A DNA stretch of 64,000 nt. Source: Nodosilinea nodulosa PCC 7104. GTDB lineage: Bacteria; Cyanobacteriota; Cyanobacteriia; Phormidesmidales; Phormidesmidaceae. A program made the translations under genes and the position numbers. The notes beneath the pieces are model-generated. The model saw nothing but the letters and a program-made list of their open reading frames with translations, made no database searches and was not told the origin of the DNA. Position 1 is the stretch's first letter, and each line of letters opens with the position of its first letter. Where the stretch lies: NCBI RefSeq assembly GCF_000309385.1, contig NZ_JH976537.1:3218540-3282539 (forward strand), read 5' to 3'. Below, in pieces: positions 8,289 through 16,510 of the stretch.

Positions 8289-8393
8289 TTATGCCTCATC
8301 CACGATGATCAAAATTTGGGCATACAAAGCTGAAGATATTCTAAAATCACAGCCCGCAATTAAAGCATCCATCAGATATGTCGCTAATGACAA
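8289..8393 (-). pseudogene. Remnant of a DUF3368 (PIN-fold) toxin
   Basis: Immediately after the UPF0175 stop, the leftward strand reads VIVISDIS in one frame. It then reads LMDALIAGCDFRISSALYAQI and a few more residues to a TAA at 8289 in the next frame. DUF3368 toxins usually start with a VIVSDTSP-like strand and end with an ALIxxGFxIS.xLY helix, and they normally follow UPF0175 genes. So both termini seem present while the middle of about 100 residues is gone. The assignment is from memory of the family. Confidence 0.55.
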
Positions 8394-8642
8394 TTACAGC
8401 CGCCCCAACGATTGAAGATTCTTCATGTCTAATTCAAAATCTTCAACGTCATAGACATAAAGAGGAATATTTCGTTGTTTTAGAAGCTGGCGAAATGTAC
8501 TAAGCGGCATTTCTGCAAGCTGGCTAGCATAGCCCAAGGTCAAACGGCCCGTTTGAAACAGATGAACAGCAATTTCTTGACGAAACTCACCAGGAGTAAG
8601 CTGAGAGGCTTCTAAAATCTCGTCTGAGATCACAACACTCAT
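8394..8642 (-). CDS. UPF0175 family antitoxin
   Basis: About 82 residues: SVVISDEILEASQLTPGEFRQ, then LFQTGRLTLGYASQLAEMPLSTFRQLLKQRNI, a helix-turn-helix DNA-binding domain typical of UPF0175. Such proteins usually precede a DUF3368 PIN-type toxin and act as its antitoxin and repressor. Here only a toxin remnant follows, so this is probably an orphan antitoxin. The start at 8642 leaves good spacing to GGAAG; an ATG two codons upstream is possible. Confidence 0.85.
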   Translation of the reverse strand: MSVVISDEILEASQLTPGEFRQEIAVHLFQTGRLTLGYASQLAEMPLSTFRQLLKQRNIPLYVYDVEDFELDMKNLQSLGRL

Positions 8643-8703
8643 GGCCATAACTTCCGCTAGCTCACGTAAGTTCAGCCTACCCTAAAAACTATCTACCAAC
8701 CCA

Positions 8704-9696
8704 TTACTCACCCTGCAAGATTTCTTGATAGTCTTCGGCCTTGAGTTTGCGCTCCATCAGCGCTGCGACCGCTTCTTCGGCGGAGATATCGCCCTTGAGT
8801 AGTAGGTATACCTGCTTTGATATAGGTACTGAAATCTGCTCGCGCTGGGCAATATCGTGCAGCACGTAGGCGGTGTTGACCCCCTCAGCGGTGCTGCCCA
8901 GTTCGCCAAGAATCTGCTCTAGAGACTTGCCCTGGGCCAGACCGTAGCCCACCCGGTAGTTGCGGCTGAGCACGCTGGTGCAGGTGGCCAGCATGTCGCC
9001 CAGGCCCGAGAGGCCTAAAAAGGTTTCGGGCTGACCGCCCAGGTGGGTGCCAATCCGCATTACCTCCGGCAGGGCGCGGGTAATTAGGGCCGATCGTGCG
9101 TTTGAGCCCAGCTGTAGCCCTTCGCAGACACCGACCGCGATCGCAATCACGTTCTTCAGCGTGCCGCCCAGCTCGGCCCCCAGGGGATCGGTGCTGCTGT
9201 AGGTGCGAAAGTTCTCGCCCGCAAACACGTGCTGCACGGCCTCGGCGGCGATCTCATTCTCGCAGGCGATCACCGTAGCGGCGGGCAGCCCAGCCTCAAT
9301 TTCCTTCGACAGGTTGGGGCCAGAGAGTACGGCCACCGCATGGTTGGGAAACGCCCGCTGAAAAATCACCGACGGGGTCAGCGTGGTCTCAGGGTCGAGG
9401 CCCTTGGTCGCCGTCACCAGCACCGTGGTTTCGGGAATATTTAGCCCCTTGAGCCGATTGACCAGGTCAGGCACCCCTTTCATGGAAATCGCGGAGAGAA
9501 TCACCTCCGCCCCGTCTACCGCTTCCTCCAGGGAAAGATCGCTTGATCGCGACCACATCTGCACCCGGTGGTCATTGGCATTGGCGATGTGGGCAAGCCC
9601 ACTGCCCCAGGCCCCGGTGCCCAGGATGGTGAGGTTGACCTGGCGATGCTTATAGGCCTCAAAGACCTGATCGAGGGGTTGGGTGGCGGTGGTCAT
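8704..9696 (-). CDS. gpsA: NAD(P)-dependent glycerol-3-phosphate dehydrogenase GpsA
   Basis: The enzyme reduces dihydroxyacetone phosphate to sn-glycerol-3-phosphate for lipid headgroups and, here, probably for glucosylglycerol. The Rossmann motif NLTILGTGAWGSGLAHIA is near residue 22. VTATKGLDPE, LSGPNLSKEI, the catalytic-lysine region GGTLKNVIAIAVG and NARSALITRALPEV follow in order. I choose ATG 9696 (330 residues, normal length); the longer frame upstream reads through a G-rich repeat and gives proline-rich junk. It follows glpD on the same strand, with ggpS further upstream. Confidence 0.95.
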   Translation of the reverse strand: MTTATQPLDQVFEAYKHRQVNLTILGTGAWGSGLAHIANANDHRVQMWSRSSDLSLEEAVDGAEVILSAISMKGVPDLVNRLKGLNIPETTVLVTATKGLDPETTLTPSVIFQRAFPNHAVAVLSGPNLSKEIEAGLPAATVIACENEIAAEAVQHVFAGENFRTYSSTDPLGAELGGTLKNVIAIAVGVCEGLQLGSNARSALITRALPEVMRIGTHLGGQPETFLGLSGLGDMLATCTSVLSRNYRVGYGLAQGKSLEQILGELGSTAEGVNTAYVLHDIAQREQISVPISKQVYLLLKGDISAEEAVAALMERKLKAEDYQEILQGE

Positions 9697-9835
9697 GGTG
9701 GGTGGAAGGGTGGATGGGTATGGGGTGGATGGGTAGAGGGGAGGGTGGGGAGTGATGGAGTGGGAGCGTGGGGGAGATGGGGGGATGAGGGAGATTTGGG
9801 GGGCTTCCTCATCCCCCCATCTCCTCATCTTCCTC
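9697..9835. repeat. G-rich low-complexity spacer
   Basis: Degenerate tandem units of the type GGGTGGA and GGGGGAGAT fill the gap between glpD and gpsA on the plus strand, with a matching C-rich run near 9810. Such tracts are common between cyanobacterial genes. Runs of three or more G could form G-quadruplexes, which is an inference. Confidence 0.6.
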
Positions 9836-9845
9836 ACCTTTCCAA

Positions 9846-11519
9846 TTAGGCGGTTTGCAACGAAGGCACCTCTTGCTCCAGGGCATAGTCAGGGATGCAG
9901 TTCTCGGCCATGAACTTGTGGTAGGCCTGAATATTGCGATCGCACCGTTCCTCGCTCCAGCCGCAGTACTCGCGCAGCACCTCGGCCACCACGGGCAGGG
10001 CGTCAAAGCCGTAGTTTTTGTGCATCGACACGGTGGTGCGGCGGCGCAGAATATCCACAAAGGTGTAGGCCATCTCCTCTTGTACCGCAAAAACGATCTG
10101 AGCTTTGATGTCGTGGGCGTAGTCAACCACAGGCTCAGCCAGGTCGGGGTGCTGATCGATCAGGGCCAGCACCTCCCCTGTGCGCGCACCGTAGATGCCA
10201 ATCAGGTGGTCGAGCACGGCGGCGGCAATGCGATCGCGGTAGCGATCGTGCCACTCGTTCACCCGCGCATCTTCGAGGGAAATCGCCCCCGGCAGCGGGC
10301 GGGTGTGGGTGGGGCAGCTGGGTACAGCCTCGCCCCGGTGCTTAAAGACCGCGTTGACGAACTCTTCGCCCACCTGGCGATGGGTGGTCAGCTTACCGCC
10401 AATCAGCGAAATCAGGTTTTCGGCCCCCTCTTTGCTGTGGTTGTGGAGAATGTGGTCGCGGCTGATGCTGCCCGCCTTTTTGCCCTCGGCATACGGCAGG
10501 GGCCGCACGCCAGCGTAGGTAAAGCGTACATCCTCGCGGGTGAGGTGGGCGGCGGGCAGCACGGCGTTGGTCTCTTGGAGGAGATAGTCAACTTCGTCGT
10601 TGTCGGCCTTGATGTTGTCGAGGGGTCCGTCGTAGCGCTCGTCGGTGGTGCCAATCAAGAACTGCCCCAGCCAGGGAATGATGAAAAAGGGCCGACCGTC
10701 CGACTTGGCCTCGGTGTAGAGGGCCGAGTCGGGGGCACCGGGGAAGGCATCAACGATGATGTGGCTACCCTTGGTGCCGCCAATCTTGCGCCCTTTGCTG
10801 ACGGATGACTCGCTCAGACCGCAAACCGCATCGACCCAGGGACCAGAGGTATTCAGCACCACGGTCTTGTCGTGGGTTTTGACCTCAAAGGTGGTGTCGC
10901 TGAGCATGTCGCGGCAGGTGAGGCTGGTAATGCGGCGATCGCCCACGTGAATGTCTTCGACCTTGGCGTAGTTCAGCGTCGTCGCGCCCGCCTGTTCAGC
11001 ATCGAGAATGTTTTCAAAACAGAGTCGCTCGGCGTGCTCGGCCTGGCCATCGTAGTACTGGGCCGACCCGGCCAAATCATCGGCATCCATGGCGCGAAAC
11101 AGCTGCCGCGTGGTCTTGCGCGACAGCATGCGGTGGTTGGGCAGCGACTTGTCGTAGCTGAGCACGTCGTAGAGTACCATGCCCACCTGAATAATCCGGT
11201 AGCTGCGCGCCCCGTTGCGGTAGATCGGAATCGTCATCTGCAGGGGCTTGGCCAGGTGGGGGGCATTGCGAAGCAGAACTTCGCGCTCGTGGAGCGACTC
11301 GCGCACCAGGTTGAACTCAAAATATTCCAGGTAGCGTAGCCCGCCGTGGATGAGGCGGCTCGACCAGCTGGTGGTGCCCCCGGCAAAGTCATTTTTTTCC
11401 AGCAAAATAGTGCGCAGTCCGCGCAGGGCGGCATCGCGCGCAGTGGCTGCACCGTTGATGCCGCCGCCAATCACGATCAGATCGAAGGGTTGGTTGGAGA
11501 GGGTTTGCAGGTTACGCAT
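9846..11519 (-). CDS. glpD: FAD-dependent glycerol-3-phosphate dehydrogenase GlpD
   Basis: A 557-residue flavoprotein that oxidises glycerol-3-phosphate to dihydroxyacetone phosphate at the membrane and passes electrons to quinone. The FAD-binding DLIVIGGGINGAATARDAALRG is at residues 12-33. TSWSSRLIHGGLRYLEYFEF, GPWVDAV, FIIPWLGQFLIGTTDE and TYAGVRPL follow, with a C-terminal helical domain. ATG 11519 gives the usual N-terminus. Between ggpS and gpsA, it would balance the glycerol-3-phosphate pool that feeds glucosylglycerol synthesis. Confidence 0.95.
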   Translation of the reverse strand: MRNLQTLSNQPFDLIVIGGGINGAATARDAALRGLRTILLEKNDFAGGTTSWSSRLIHGGLRYLEYFEFNLVRESLHEREVLLRNAPHLAKPLQMTIPIYRNGARSYRIIQVGMVLYDVLSYDKSLPNHRMLSRKTTRQLFRAMDADDLAGSAQYYDGQAEHAERLCFENILDAEQAGATTLNYAKVEDIHVGDRRITSLTCRDMLSDTTFEVKTHDKTVVLNTSGPWVDAVCGLSESSVSKGRKIGGTKGSHIIVDAFPGAPDSALYTEAKSDGRPFFIIPWLGQFLIGTTDERYDGPLDNIKADNDEVDYLLQETNAVLPAAHLTREDVRFTYAGVRPLPYAEGKKAGSISRDHILHNHSKEGAENLISLIGGKLTTHRQVGEEFVNAVFKHRGEAVPSCPTHTRPLPGAISLEDARVNEWHDRYRDRIAAAVLDHLIGIYGARTGEVLALIDQHPDLAEPVVDYAHDIKAQIVFAVQEEMAYTFVDILRRRTTVSMHKNYGFDALPVVAEVLREYCGWSEERCDRNIQAYHKFMAENCIPDYALEQEVPSLQTA

Positions 11520-11861
11520 GAATCTCGAGGGTTGGGGTGAACTAGGGGAGCGGGTCGGTAGGCGGGTAATTGACAAGCACAGAAAATTCTTTAGGTCGGC
11601 GGAAATCAGCACTGGTGGGATGCAGCCTGGCCGAGGCTACTCCTGTGCCGGGGGCTCTGGCGTCAGCGTAACGCATCACTTTGAGCGAAGGGCTAGGGCA
11701 AAAGACCTGCCTGACAAGACCCTGCAATTCGGCAGCTGAGCCTTCCTAAAGGCTCAATTCCCCTAGATTCTGAGGGGTTAGGCTATTTTCAATCCCTCTT
11801 GTCATCAGGGGGGGGGGCAGGCAGAAATCTGGCTGAGCGTTTTCTTAAAGAAATCTTCTAC
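11520..11861. other. Intergenic region upstream of glpD
   Basis: No credible gene. It should carry the glpD promoter on the minus strand. A run of ten G lies at 11808-11817. Short open frames here have no coding character. Confidence 0.45.
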
Positions 11862-11900
11862 AAAATAAAAATTCAAATCCCCTAGGTCTCTCCGTAGGGG
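11862..11900 (-). terminator. Probable ggpS terminator
   Basis: On the minus strand, downstream of ggpS, arms CCCCTA and TAGGGG (11879-11884 and 11895-11900) enclose ten bases and are followed by ATTTGAATTTTTATTTTG. Its position and T-rich tail suggest that ggpS and glpD are transcribed separately. Confidence 0.55.
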
Positions 11901-12018
11901 TGCATCAACCATGGTGCTTCTACTCCCTATGGTCAGGTCGGGCTGCCTCAGAGCCTCAATGTTAGGGGTGTCAGGCATAGCCGTGGCACCCCTTGCGCAG
12001 AGAGCCCACATAACAGAA

Positions 12019-13527
12019 CTAGGCGGTGATCAGCTCGGGTTTGGAGGTCTTAATGTCTACCGCATTGGCTTCGCGGAACATGTGGTTGGCCCACTGCTGT
12101 ACGTCGTACCGGGTGATGGCACTGTGCATGTTGGCCATGCGGCGCTTTTGCTCTTCCAGGGGCATATTCAAGGCCATGTCAATGCACTCGTCCATATTCT
12201 TGTCGGAGTAGGGATTGGTGAGCACCGCATCGGGCAGCTCAACCGCAGAGCCGGTGAACTCTGACAGCACCAGCACACCGCTCTCACCGCCGTGGGCCGC
12301 AATGTATTCTTTGGCTACCAGGTTGAGACCGTCGCGCAGGGGCGGAATCCAGGCGATGTCGGCGGTTTTGTACAGCGCCATCAGGTCGTTAAAGGGGATG
12401 GGCTCGGTAAACAGTGAAATCGGGTTCCAGGTCAGGGTCGAGAAGCGACCGTTGATTTGGCCTGCCATTTGCTCAATTTCGCTCTGGGCGGTTTTGTAGA
12501 CCCGCATGCCCGCAGCGGCCTTGACGGCGGTCATAATCAGGTTTACCTTGCCGCGCAGCTCAGGGCGACGCTCCAGCAGGCGCTCATAGCAGAGCAGCAT
12601 TTCCTTTGCGCCTTTGACATAGTCAACCCGACCGGCGGAGACAATTAGCTTGTTGTCGCCGATGTCGTCGCGAATTGCCTTGACGCGGTCCAAAACGGCG
12701 GGGCTGTTCACGGTCTCGTGAATGTAGCCGGGGTTGGTTCCCACCGGGAAGGCGTCGACGTTGACAATGCGGCCTTTGTATTCCAATTTGGCGGTCATCT
12801 CGGGTTCGGCCAGGGCGGTGCCGAAGGGGGTAAAGGCCTCGGGCACGGGCTTGCGCTCCACCAGCTTGACATCGCGCAGGCTGCGGGCCGCCGAGACAAA
12901 GTTCTCGACGTAGCGGGGAATGTGGAAGCCGCACAGGTCGCAGCAGAGCAGGCTGTCTACAATGGCCTCGCGCCAGTGCAGAATGTTGAACACATCGGCG
13001 GCGGGGAAGGGGGTGTGGTGGAAGAAGGCGATCTTCACATTGGGCATTTTTTGCCGAATGTAGAAGGGCGTTAGCCAGAGGTTGTAGTCGTGAATCCAGA
13101 TCAGGGCGTCGTCGGCAGCCTCTTCGCAGGCGGCTTCAGCAAACAGCTTATTGATGTGCTGAAAGTTTTCCCAGTCGGAGCTTTCGTAGGTAAAGTGCTC
13201 GGGGAAAGAGTGCAGAATGGGCCAGATTGCCTCTTTGGCGGTGATGTAGTAAAAGTCTTTGACCCGCTCAGCGCTGAGGGGAATGCGGCGGATGACGGCG
13301 CGATCGCTCCAGCCTTCCATGGTGACTCGCTCGTCAAAGCTCCCCTGCTGGTCTTCGGCGACCTGCTTCCAGGCCACCCAGGTGCTGCTGTCGGCATTGG
13401 CAAAAAAGCTTTTCAGGGTCGGCACAATGCCGTTGGGGCTTTTTTTCTCGCGATAGACGGTTTTGCCGTTTTCAACGACCTCGTCGTAGGGTTCGCGGTG
13501 ATAGAGAATTACTAAAGAGGATTTCAT
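12019..13527 (-). CDS. ggpS: Glucosylglycerol-phosphate synthase GgpS
   Basis: This 502-residue GT20 enzyme makes glucosylglycerol-phosphate from ADP-glucose and glycerol-3-phosphate, the committed step to the salt osmolyte glucosylglycerol. The N-terminal SSLVILYHREPYDEV, KKSPNGIVPTLKSFF, the core HDYNLWLTPFYIRQ, CGFHIPRYVENFV and LDAFPVGTNP-like block (VDAFPVGTNPGYI), and the C-terminal RDGLNLVAKEYI match characterised GgpS rather than trehalose-phosphate synthases. ATG 13527 gives the usual start and length. The phosphatase (GgpP) is not in this window. Confidence 0.95.
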   Translation of the reverse strand: MKSSLVILYHREPYDEVVENGKTVYREKKSPNGIVPTLKSFFANADSSTWVAWKQVAEDQQGSFDERVTMEGWSDRAVIRRIPLSAERVKDFYYITAKEAIWPILHSFPEHFTYESSDWENFQHINKLFAEAACEEAADDALIWIHDYNLWLTPFYIRQKMPNVKIAFFHHTPFPAADVFNILHWREAIVDSLLCCDLCGFHIPRYVENFVSAARSLRDVKLVERKPVPEAFTPFGTALAEPEMTAKLEYKGRIVNVDAFPVGTNPGYIHETVNSPAVLDRVKAIRDDIGDNKLIVSAGRVDYVKGAKEMLLCYERLLERRPELRGKVNLIMTAVKAAAGMRVYKTAQSEIEQMAGQINGRFSTLTWNPISLFTEPIPFNDLMALYKTADIAWIPPLRDGLNLVAKEYIAAHGGESGVLVLSEFTGSAVELPDAVLTNPYSDKNMDECIDMALNMPLEEQKRRMANMHSAITRYDVQQWANHMFREANAVDIKTSKPELITA

Positions 13528-13962
13528 TAGGGCTAGTTGCTCCTGGCTTCTTTGCTTGTGGCAATGGGCGCGGGACGGCTGCTGGGCAAACTCCACACGT
13601 ACTGTTACATTACGCAGCAATTCTATGTATATAGAGCTACGCTGGCATCTACCTAGGGGTATATCCCTATGTCTATAGATAGAGGCCCTGCCGAGATTCT
13701 ATGATCTTTGTGAGGTTTGCCCAAATCACTAGCGCTGGCCCAGACTGCGCAGAGAGTAGTTCAGGGTCCCGGGCCGAGCGCTGCGCAACCCTCTGCATCT
13801 CCCATCCACAACGGGCTTGAGAGGTTGGCTGGCCCCGGTTGCAGCGACGCAAGGCGCAGCGCAATCAGAGTTTTTGAGCAGTTGTTTAGCTAAGTCAGCA
13901 GATACCCACAGTTCGAAGCGGCTTGGTAGGCTAGATTTACTGCTGCCCCTAGCTTTTGCCCC
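13528..13962. other. Divergent promoter region between ggpS and the copper ATPase gene
   Basis: No gene is supported. An imperfect palindrome TAGGGGTATATCCCTA lies at 13654-13669, 127 bases upstream of ggpS, close to the AT-rich stretch TATGTATATAG (13624-13634). This is a plausible operator or promoter zone for salt control of ggpS, but the role is inferred. Confidence 0.45.
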
Positions 13963-16338
13963 ATGCAAGTTCTTTCTGCTCAACCATCCGCCCAAGACAC
14001 AGCATCAGCGCAGTCGTCTAGCCATACGGTAGTGCTCAGCATCAGCGGCATGAAGTGCGCCGGGTGCGTGCGGGCCGTCGAAAGTCGGCTGACTCAGGTA
14101 GAGGGGGTGCGATCGGCCACGGTGAATTTGGTAACTGAAGTAGCGGTGGTTGAGGCCCAGGCCGGGGCCGTGACGGCGGCAGACCTGGCGGAAGCGGTGA
14201 CTCAGGCAGGGTTTAAGGCCACACCGCGAACCAGCGATGGCGATGGCGATGACCTCACCGCCTGGGTCGAGGCCAAGCGGGCAGAGCAGCAGCAGCAGGG
14301 GCGACGGCTGGGACTGGCGATCGCCCTCCTGATCCTCTCCACTATTGGCCACCTGCACCACTTCGGCTGGCTGACAATCCCCATTCTCAGCGACCTCTGG
14401 TTCCACGCCCTGCTGGCTACCGGCACGCTGGCCTTCCCGGCCAGGGAAATTCTGATCGATGGTTGGCAGGGCATTCGCCGGGGTGCCCCCAATATGAATA
14501 CCCTGGTGGCCCTGGGCAGCGGCAGCGCCTATCTGGCCAGCGTGGTGGCGCTGGTGTTCCCAGGGCTGGGCTGGGAGTGCTTTTTTGACGAGCCGGTGAT
14601 GCTGCTGGCGTTTATTTTGCTGGGCCGCACGCTAGAGCAGCGGGCCAGATACCGGGCGGCGGATGCGCTGCGATCGCTGGTCGAACTCCAGCCCGCCGTG
14701 GCCCGGCTGATTTCAAATCCCGCCACCGCTGGGGTGGCCCAAACCGGGGTTGAGGTGCCCGCCCGCTGTCTTCAGGTGGGGGAATGGGTGCAGGTGCTGC
14801 CAGGCGAAAAAATTTCCGCCGACGGCACGTTGGTGACCGGGCAGACCACCGTCGATGAGTCGATGCTGACCGGCGAGTCGATGCCGGTGCTGAAGCAGCC
14901 GGGGGATGGGGTGACGGCGGGCACGGTCAACCAGGGAGGCGCGATCGCAATCCAGGTCACGGGCACCGGCCAAAACACCGTCCTGGCCCAAATGGTGCGC
15001 CTGGTGGAAACCGCCCAGAGCCGCAAGGCCCCGGTTCAGCGCTTGGCAGATCTGATTTCGGGCTACTTCACCTACGGCGTGCTGAGCCTGGCGGTGCTCA
15101 CATTCTTGTTCTGGTACTTCGTCGGCCTGCCCCACTGGCCAGGCGTGATGGACTCAGCCCTGGGCATGGCCCACATGGGCCACACCATGACGGTGACCTC
15201 CTCAACGCTGCTGGTGAGTCTGAAGCTGGCGATCGCGGTCATGGTCGTCGCCTGCCCCTGCGCCCTGGGCCTCGCCACTCCCACCGCCATTCTGGTGGGT
15301 TCAGGGATTGGAGCCGAGCGCGGCCTGCTCCTGCGCGGCGGCGACAGCCTCGAAACCATCCATCACCTCGATACGGTGGTGTTCGACAAAACCGGCACCC
15401 TCACCCAGGGCCAGCCCCAGGTAACGGCGATTCAAGTCCTGGGGGATGAACTCAGCGAAACCGACATTCTGCAACTGGCCGCCACCGTCGAAAGCGGCAC
15501 CCAGCATCCCCTGGCGAAGGCTATTCACCGGGCGGCCACCGAGCGAGAATTAGATCTGCTCCAAGCCGACGAGTTTGATACCCAGCCCGGTTTAGGCGTC
15601 GTCGCCCAAATCACCTGGCGCGATGATGTTCTTCCCTGCGCCCTGGGCAACCAGCTGTGGATGACCCAGCGAGGCATGGTGCTGGATGCCGACGTGCAAG
15701 ACCAGGTTAAAGCTTTGGCGATCGCGGGGCAGACGGTGGTGTATGTGGCGCTGGGCGAAAATATTGTGGGTTTGGTTGCGATCGCAGACCAGCTCCGCCC
15801 CGAAGCCGTCGCCGTAGTTAACAATTTGCAAGCACAAGGGCTACAGGTGCGGGTGCTGACGGGGGATAGCAAAGAGGTGGCGGGGGCGATCGCCACCCAG
15901 CTCAACCTCAACCCCAGCCAGGTCATGGCCGAAGTCTCCCCCCAGGGCAAAGTCGATGCCATTCGCCAGCTCCAGGCCGAAGGCCACACCGTAGCGCTGA
16001 TGGGCGACGGCATTAACGACGCCCCCGCTCTGGCCCAGGCCGATGTGGGCATCAGCCTCCACTCCGGCACCGACATTGCAATGGAAACGGCAGATGTCAT
16101 TCTCATGCAGAACGACCTGACCGGCCTGCTCGAAACCCTCACCCTCAGCCGCGCCACTTTCAACAAAATTCGCCAAAACCTGGCCTGGGCCTTTGCCTAC
16201 AACCTGGTGGCGATCCCGTTGGCGGCGGGGGTGTTGTTGCCTGTCGCTGGGGTCAGCCTCAGCCCCGCAGCAGCGGGTGGCATGATGGCGTTTAGTTCAG
16301 TGGCGGTAGTGGTCAACTCTCTTTTGCTTCGACGCTGA
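13963..16338 (+). CDS. Copper-translocating P1B-type ATPase (CopA/CtaA/PacS type)
   Basis: A 791-residue membrane pump. The N-terminal heavy-metal domain has GMKCAGC (Cys 32 and 35). Next come membrane helices, the actuator TVDESMLTGESMPV, the metal-site helix ACPCALGLATPT (about 428-440), the phosphorylated Asp in VVFDKTGTLTQG (about 474) and GDGINDAPALAQADVG (about 681). The CPC site and a following N-Y/M-S pattern point to Cu(I). Cyanobacteria use such pumps for cytoplasmic export and for supplying thylakoid plastocyanin; sequence alone does not decide which. No copper regulator is adjacent. Confidence 0.95.
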   Translation: MQVLSAQPSAQDTASAQSSSHTVVLSISGMKCAGCVRAVESRLTQVEGVRSATVNLVTEVAVVEAQAGAVTAADLAEAVTQAGFKATPRTSDGDGDDLTAWVEAKRAEQQQQGRRLGLAIALLILSTIGHLHHFGWLTIPILSDLWFHALLATGTLAFPAREILIDGWQGIRRGAPNMNTLVALGSGSAYLASVVALVFPGLGWECFFDEPVMLLAFILLGRTLEQRARYRAADALRSLVELQPAVARLISNPATAGVAQTGVEVPARCLQVGEWVQVLPGEKISADGTLVTGQTTVDESMLTGESMPVLKQPGDGVTAGTVNQGGAIAIQVTGTGQNTVLAQMVRLVETAQSRKAPVQRLADLISGYFTYGVLSLAVLTFLFWYFVGLPHWPGVMDSALGMAHMGHTMTVTSSTLLVSLKLAIAVMVVACPCALGLATPTAILVGSGIGAERGLLLRGGDSLETIHHLDTVVFDKTGTLTQGQPQVTAIQVLGDELSETDILQLAATVESGTQHPLAKAIHRAATERELDLLQADEFDTQPGLGVVAQITWRDDVLPCALGNQLWMTQRGMVLDADVQDQVKALAIAGQTVVYVALGENIVGLVAIADQLRPEAVAVVNNLQAQGLQVRVLTGDSKEVAGAIATQLNLNPSQVMAEVSPQGKVDAIRQLQAEGHTVALMGDGINDAPALAQADVGISLHSGTDIAMETADVILMQNDLTGLLETLTLSRATFNKIRQNLAWAFAYNLVAIPLAAGVLLPVAGVSLSPAAAGGMMAFSSVAVVVNSLLLRR

Positions 16339-16510
16339 TTGCTCAGACAATACAAACAAGCATTGTTTATCTCACGATTTTTTCAAAACATGCAAAACAA
16401 GTTCCCCGTCCTTTTTCAGAGGAGCTTTCGACACCTGTTCATTTTAATAGATCCATACCTCAAGTCAGCATTGTGACCGGAATTTTATACGCCGTTTCTG
16501 GAAGTTCAAA

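Noticed and set aside
8122..8415. 97-residue plus-strand frame between yaiI and UPF0175 genes
   Set aside because: It is explained by the opposite-strand yaiI gene and by the DUF3368 remnant.
9697..9837. N-terminal extension of gpsA in the longer frame
   Set aside because: It translates a G-rich repeat into proline-rich sequence. The conserved start of GpsA is at 9696.
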